Shown piece by piece: positions 61,064 through 64,000 of a stretch of 64,000 nt of DNA. The notes under the pieces are model-generated. The model saw only the letters and a list, made by a program, of their open reading frames with translations, was not told the origin of the DNA and made no database searches. How positions within the stretch are numbered: the first letter of the stretch is position 1; every line of letters begins with the position of its first letter. A program made the translations under genes and the position numbers. This DNA is from an uncultured Clostridia bacterium (GTDB taxonomy: Bacteria; Bacillota; Clostridia; UBA1381), in NCBI GenBank assembly GCA_934476675.1, contig CAKSOE010000001.1, forward strand, positions 62,001 through 126,000, written 5' to 3'.

Positions 61064-62341
61064 ATGGAAGAAGAACAGCTTCAATCCATAAACGAATCAT
61101 CGGCAAAACCGCCGAAAAATCATAATAAGCGCAACATTGTTATAGCGGTAATTATAACGGCGCTTATTACTGCTCCGCTCGCAGCTTTTGTGCAGAGAAA
61201 AATAGCGGTTTATATGCCTTTGATTGCGCCAAAAAGCGATTTAAACAGTAAGATAGCCTGCATAAATGAAGCGCTTGATAAACGTTATCTGTATGATGTT
61301 GACAAAACCAAGCTTACGGAGGATGCAATTACCGCATATGTCGAGGGACTTGACGAACCATATACCCACTATTACAGTCCGCAGAAATTCACAAGCTATA
61401 TGTCACATATGCAGGACAGCTACGTCGGTATCGGTGTTGTTATAAGCATGAATAAAAATAACGAAATAGAAGTTGTTTCTCCTTTTGAGGACTCCAATGC
61501 CTATAAGGCGGGAATAAAGCCGGGTGATATAATTAAGGCAGTGGACGGCAAGGAATTTTCGGGTGAAGAAATGGAGGATGCCGTGAGCTATATCAAGGGC
61601 GATAAAGCAGGAACGAAAGTAAAACTGCTTATTGTGCGCGATGGCGGAGAACCGTTTGAGATTGAGGTTGAAAGAGGAAATGTGTCAGCTGAATCGGTAA
61701 AGACGGAAATGCTGGGCAATGATATAGGCTATGTAAGAATTACTGCATTTAATGCAGCAGAGGAAAACAGCTCTCAGGACACATATACCGAATTTAAAGA
61801 AAAGGTAGGAGAACTGCAAAATCAAGGCATGAAGGGCATGATTATAGATTTGCGAGATAATCCTGGCGGTTCTCTTGAAGTAGTGTGCAATATTGCGGAT
61901 ATGCTTGTACCGGAGGGTACAATAACGTATATGGAATATAAAGACGGAAAACGCGAAACCTTTACATCGGACAGTAATGAAATTGATGTGCCGATGGCTG
62001 TTCTGATTAACGGGAACAGCGCAAGCGCCTCCGAAGTGCTTACCGGCTGCTTAAAGGATTATCAAAAAGCGGTTGTAATCGGTAAAAAAAGCTACGGAAA
62101 GGGAATAGTGCAAAGCGTATATCCTTTTGCAGACGGTTCGGGAATGTCGTTGACAGTGGCAAAATATTATTCACCGAACGGTGTTTGTATTCACGGAACA
62201 GGAATTGAGCCTAATTACGAAGTGGATTTGCCGGAGAAATACAGCGGAGAATTATATTATGCCTCAGAGATACCCCGAGATGAGGATACGCAGTTTATGC
62301 GTGCGGTGAGTGAAGTAAAAGAAAAGCTTGCTGAAAAATAA
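61064..62341 (+). CDS. S41-family C-terminal processing protease (CtpA/CtpB-like)
   Basis: A 425-aa membrane-anchored serine protease. N-terminal anchor helix (about 24-45), PDZ domain (about 118-205), then the tail-specific protease core with RDNPGGSLE. The catalytic dyad fits Ser321 in NGNSASASEV and Lys346 in KSYGKG, 25 residues apart as in CtpB. CtpB of Bacillus activates sigma-K processing; that role is possible here but unproven. The start ATG at 61064 is better spaced from AAGGAAG than the GTG at 61058. Confidence 0.9.
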   Translation: MEEEQLQSINESSAKPPKNHNKRNIVIAVIITALITAPLAAFVQRKIAVYMPLIAPKSDLNSKIACINEALDKRYLYDVDKTKLTEDAITAYVEGLDEPYTHYYSPQKFTSYMSHMQDSYVGIGVVISMNKNNEIEVVSPFEDSNAYKAGIKPGDIIKAVDGKEFSGEEMEDAVSYIKGDKAGTKVKLLIVRDGGEPFEIEVERGNVSAESVKTEMLGNDIGYVRITAFNAAEENSSQDTYTEFKEKVGELQNQGMKGMIIDLRDNPGGSLEVVCNIADMLVPEGTITYMEYKDGKRETFTSDSNEIDVPMAVLINGNSASASEVLTGCLKDYQKAVVIGKKSYGKGIVQSVYPFADGSGMSLTVAKYYSPNGVCIHGTGIEPNYEVDLPEKYSGELYYASEIPRDEDTQFMRAVSEVKEKLAEK

Positions 62342-62345
62342 TATA

Positions 62346-62397
62346 GAAAAAAAGACTGTGTATATATGTTTTTCACATAAATACAACAGTCTTTTTT
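62346..62397. terminator. Bidirectional terminator between the protease and the spore protein gene
   Basis: AAAAAAAGACTGT ... ACAGTCTTTTTTT arms with T/A runs on both sides; between convergent genes. Confidence 0.8.
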
Positions 62398-62434
62398 TGA
62401 GCTGTTTAGTACAGCGCGTTTTTCGGCAAGAAGC

Positions 62435-62611
62435 TTACTTTATTTTGTTCTCGTAATCTTCTACCATTTTCTTAACCATCTGGCCGCCGATTGAACCTGC
62501 CTGTTTAGCTGTAAGGTCACCGTTGTAGCCCTGCTTTAAAGTAACTCCTACTTCGCTTGCAGCTTCCATCTTGAACTGTTCCATTGCCTGTTTTGCTTCG
62601 GGTACTGTCAT
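62435..62611 (-). CDS. Alpha/beta-type small acid-soluble spore protein
   Basis: A 58-aa protein that coats and protects spore DNA. It reads MTVPEAKQAMEQFKMEAASE, then GVTLKQGYNGDLTAKQAG, then SIGGQMVKKMVEDYENKIK. It carries both family signatures: the KxExAxELGV-like germination-protease (GPR) cleavage region and the GYNGDLT..QAGSIGG block. RBS CAGGAGGG seven bases before the ATG. A sigma-G-like promoter lies upstream. This is direct evidence that the organism sporulates. Confidence 0.95.
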   Translation of the reverse strand: MTVPEAKQAMEQFKMEAASEVGVTLKQGYNGDLTAKQAGSIGGQMVKKMVEDYENKIK

Positions 62612-62686
62612 AATTTCTTCCCTCCTGAAATCATAGTCCTATAAATCTATCTAAATTTTGTTGTCGAATTAAATCGACTACACTCC

Positions 62687-62716
62687 TATTTTGTACGGCT
62701 ATGCGGATTTATATGC
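62687..62716 (-). promoter_or_regulatory. Sigma-G-like promoter of the spore protein gene
   Basis: On the minus strand GCATA (62712-62716), 18-base spacer, CAAAATA (62687-62693), close to the sigma-G pattern GhATr-N18-CATwhTA with one mismatch. The leader then contains a small GTCGA/TCGAC hairpin near 62663. Confidence 0.5.
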
Positions 62717-62842
62717 AGTGAAATTTTTGCCTTTTTATTTTCAATTTATGCCAATAAAAACATAAAACGATATTGTACATTTTTAAGTGCGGTAAAACAT
62801 AAAATACAAAAAAGGATTTTATAAGAAAAGAGGAATATAAAA

Positions 62843-63316
62843 ATGCCGGAAAAATTAAAACCGTATATCATATCCGTAATAATTGCGCTGGCTGTCGGAG
62901 GAGTTTCCGCACTGCTTACGAAAAACAATATGAACATTTTTGAAAAAATAAATATGCCGCCGCTTTCGCCGCCGTCGGTTGTATTCCCGATAGTATGGGC
63001 GGTTTTGTATATCCTTATGGGAATAAGCAGTGCAATTATATACAAAAACGGCACAGACAGGGAAGAAGTGCAAAGCGCACTTAAAGTATACGCATTGCAG
63101 CTTGCTGTAAATTTCTTTTGGAGTCTGATATTTTTTAATATGCAGGCTTATCTGTTTGCGTTTATCTGGCTTATATTACTGTGGGTATTGGTTATTGCAA
63201 TGATTGTAAAATTCAAAAAAATCAGCCCCGCAGCAGCGTGGCTTCAGATACCGTATTTGCTGTGGATTACATTTGCAGGGTATCTGAGCCTTATGATTTA
63301 TCTGCTTAACGGCTGA
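62843..63316 (+). CDS. TspO/MBR-family membrane protein
   Basis: A 157-aa five-helix membrane protein of the tryptophan-rich sensory protein / peripheral benzodiazepine receptor family. Features: PPLSPPSVVFPIVWAVLYILMGISSAIIY, LQLAVNFFWSLIFFNMQAYLFAFIWL and a C-terminal PYLLWITFAGYLSLMIYLLN. Relatives bind porphyrins or sterols; role in clostridia unclear. RBS AAGAGGAA. Convergent with smpB with no gap (stops adjacent at 63316/63317). Confidence 0.93.
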   Translation: MPEKLKPYIISVIIALAVGGVSALLTKNNMNIFEKINMPPLSPPSVVFPIVWAVLYILMGISSAIIYKNGTDREEVQSALKVYALQLAVNFFWSLIFFNMQAYLFAFIWLILLWVLVIAMIVKFKKISPAAAWLQIPYLLWITFAGYLSLMIYLLNG

Positions 63317-63787
63317 TTATCTCATTCGGTCTTTTATTGCGCGGTCTATGCGCCGCGCGGCGTCACGCTTTGCAATATCCTCACGCTTGTCATAGAGCTT
63401 TTTACCTTTGGCAAGAGCAAGAGATACCTTTACCAATGAGCCTTTAAGATATACCGAAAGAGGTATCAGAGCATATCCCTGCTGATTGATAAGGCCTATA
63501 AGCTTTCGGATTTCTTTTTTGTGAAGCAGAAGCTTTTTTTCACGGAGCGGGTCGCGGTTAAAAATATTTCCCTGTTCAAACGGGCTTATATTCATGCTTT
63601 TAATTGTGACCTCTCCGTTGTCGATAGAAGCATATGCTTCGCTTATATTAACCTTTCCCTGGCGGATAGACTTAACCTCCGTACCGAAAAGTTCAATTCC
63701 GCATTCGTAGGTTTCTATAATAAAATATTCATGACGCGCCTTTCTGTTTTGAGCAACAATCTTGATATTATCTTTTTTCTCGGGCAT
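63317..63787 (-). CDS. smpB: SsrA-binding protein
   Basis: Binds tmRNA for trans-translation rescue of stalled ribosomes. 156 aa. Motifs RKARHEYFIIETYECGIELFGTEVKSIRQGKVNISEAY and the basic tail KGKKLYDKREDIAKRDAARRIDRAI. A GTG three codons upstream exists; GAGGTG before the ATG at 63785-63787 fixes MPEKKD. The ssrA gene is not visible here; trans-translation is a functional counterpart of the TetM-NYN protein's proposed role. Confidence 0.96.
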   Translation of the reverse strand: MPEKKDNIKIVAQNRKARHEYFIIETYECGIELFGTEVKSIRQGKVNISEAYASIDNGEVTIKSMNISPFEQGNIFNRDPLREKKLLLHKKEIRKLIGLINQQGYALIPLSVYLKGSLVKVSLALAKGKKLYDKREDIAKRDAARRIDRAIKDRMR

Positions 63788-63810
63788 AATTAACACCTCG
63801 TCTTTCGATA

Positions 63811-64000
63811 TTATTTTTTGCGTTTGCTGTGGTCAAGATAGCGTTTTTCGCCCTCCGCGTATAGCTTTTTAATATATGCGTCATCGGAAAACTCAATCGG
63901 CGGCGCTTGTACCGGACGGCGTTTTGAATCAAGCGCAACCATAGTAAAAAATGCTGTAAGAGCAATATGCTTTTCGCCTGTCTGCAAATTTTCCGATTCC
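63811..64000 (-). CDS. Acyl-CoA thioesterase, hotdog fold (5' part beyond the window)
   Basis: C-terminal 62 residues of a YkhA/YciA-type acyl-CoA hydrolase: HIALTAFFTMVALDSKRRPV is the conserved central helix-strand, followed by a PIEFSDDAYIKKLYAEGEKR tail. The gene continues past the right window edge. It lies 23 bases upstream of smpB on the same strand and may share its transcript. Confidence 0.85.
   Translation of the reverse strand, partial: ESENLQTGEKHIALTAFFTMVALDSKRRPVQAPPIEFSDDAYIKKLYAEGEKRYLDHSKRKK

Overview
The window reads as a chromosomal segment of an anaerobic, spore-forming, Gram-positive bacterium of the class Clostridia. Spore genes are present: a SpoIIQ-like LytM protein with a sigma-F-like promoter, and an alpha/beta-type small acid-soluble spore protein. 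S-layer homology (SLH) proteins, MecA, LuxS, purine-rich ribosome binding sites and bipartite sigma-A promoters fit a low-to-mid-GC Firmicute. The many SLH proteins next to polysaccharide-degradation genes recall gut plant-cell-wall degraders such as Monoglobus-like lineages, but that placement is inference. I saw no tRNA, rRNA, CRISPR array, phage or insertion sequence.

Layout. 1-4.7 kb: end of glucose-6-phosphate isomerase, a small P-loop protein, threonine synthase and galactokinase (+). 4.7-8.0 kb: glmM, rsmG, a structured leader and a ParB/Noc protein (-). 8-12.4 kb: HAD phosphatase (-), EamA transporter (+), and a TetM-like ribosome-protection GTPase fused to a NYN/YacP ribonuclease domain (-). 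12.4-15.2 kb: lysine riboswitch, terminator and a polar amino-acid ABC transporter (+). 15.2-21.2 kb: mainly housekeeping genes on the minus strand (AraC regulator, TIGR04086 protein, YajC, MecA, LuxS, TatD, 5-formyl-THF cyclo-ligase, DJ-1/PfpI), with spoIIQ-like on plus. 21.3-30 kb: citrate synthase, histidine phosphatase, cupin, DUF1292, a MarR-controlled alcohol/aldehyde dehydrogenase operon and a His-rich heavy-metal ATPase.

30-50 kb is the accessory heart of the window, a co-directional carbohydrate-utilisation locus. It holds a membrane-bound AraC-type sensor, a lipoprotein and two permeases of a sugar ABC transporter (no ATPase), two very different secreted clan-A (GH39-like) glycoside hydrolases, a large secreted beta-sandwich protein, two SLH cell-surface proteins and a cytoplasmic (alpha/alpha)6 glycoside hydrolase. 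The simplest model is extracellular cleavage at the S-layer, import of oligosaccharides, and intracellular finishing. The substrate cannot be read from sequence alone.

50-55.2 kb: pyrimidine operon pyrB-pyrC-pyrF-pyrK-pyrD. 55.2-64 kb: a flavodoxin-fold protein with a Cys cluster, dnaG-rpoD(sigA)-prmA, a CdaR/PucR-like regulator, a C-terminal processing protease, the small spore protein, TspO, smpB and a truncated acyl-CoA thioesterase.

The observations most worth follow-up are the GTPase-NYN fusion, two unassigned structured-RNA candidates (5637-5805 and 27548-27646), the regulatory leader of the sensor gene (leader peptide plus a promoter bracketed by inverted repeats), and the SLH/GH surface system whose enzymes carry no visible anchor of their own.
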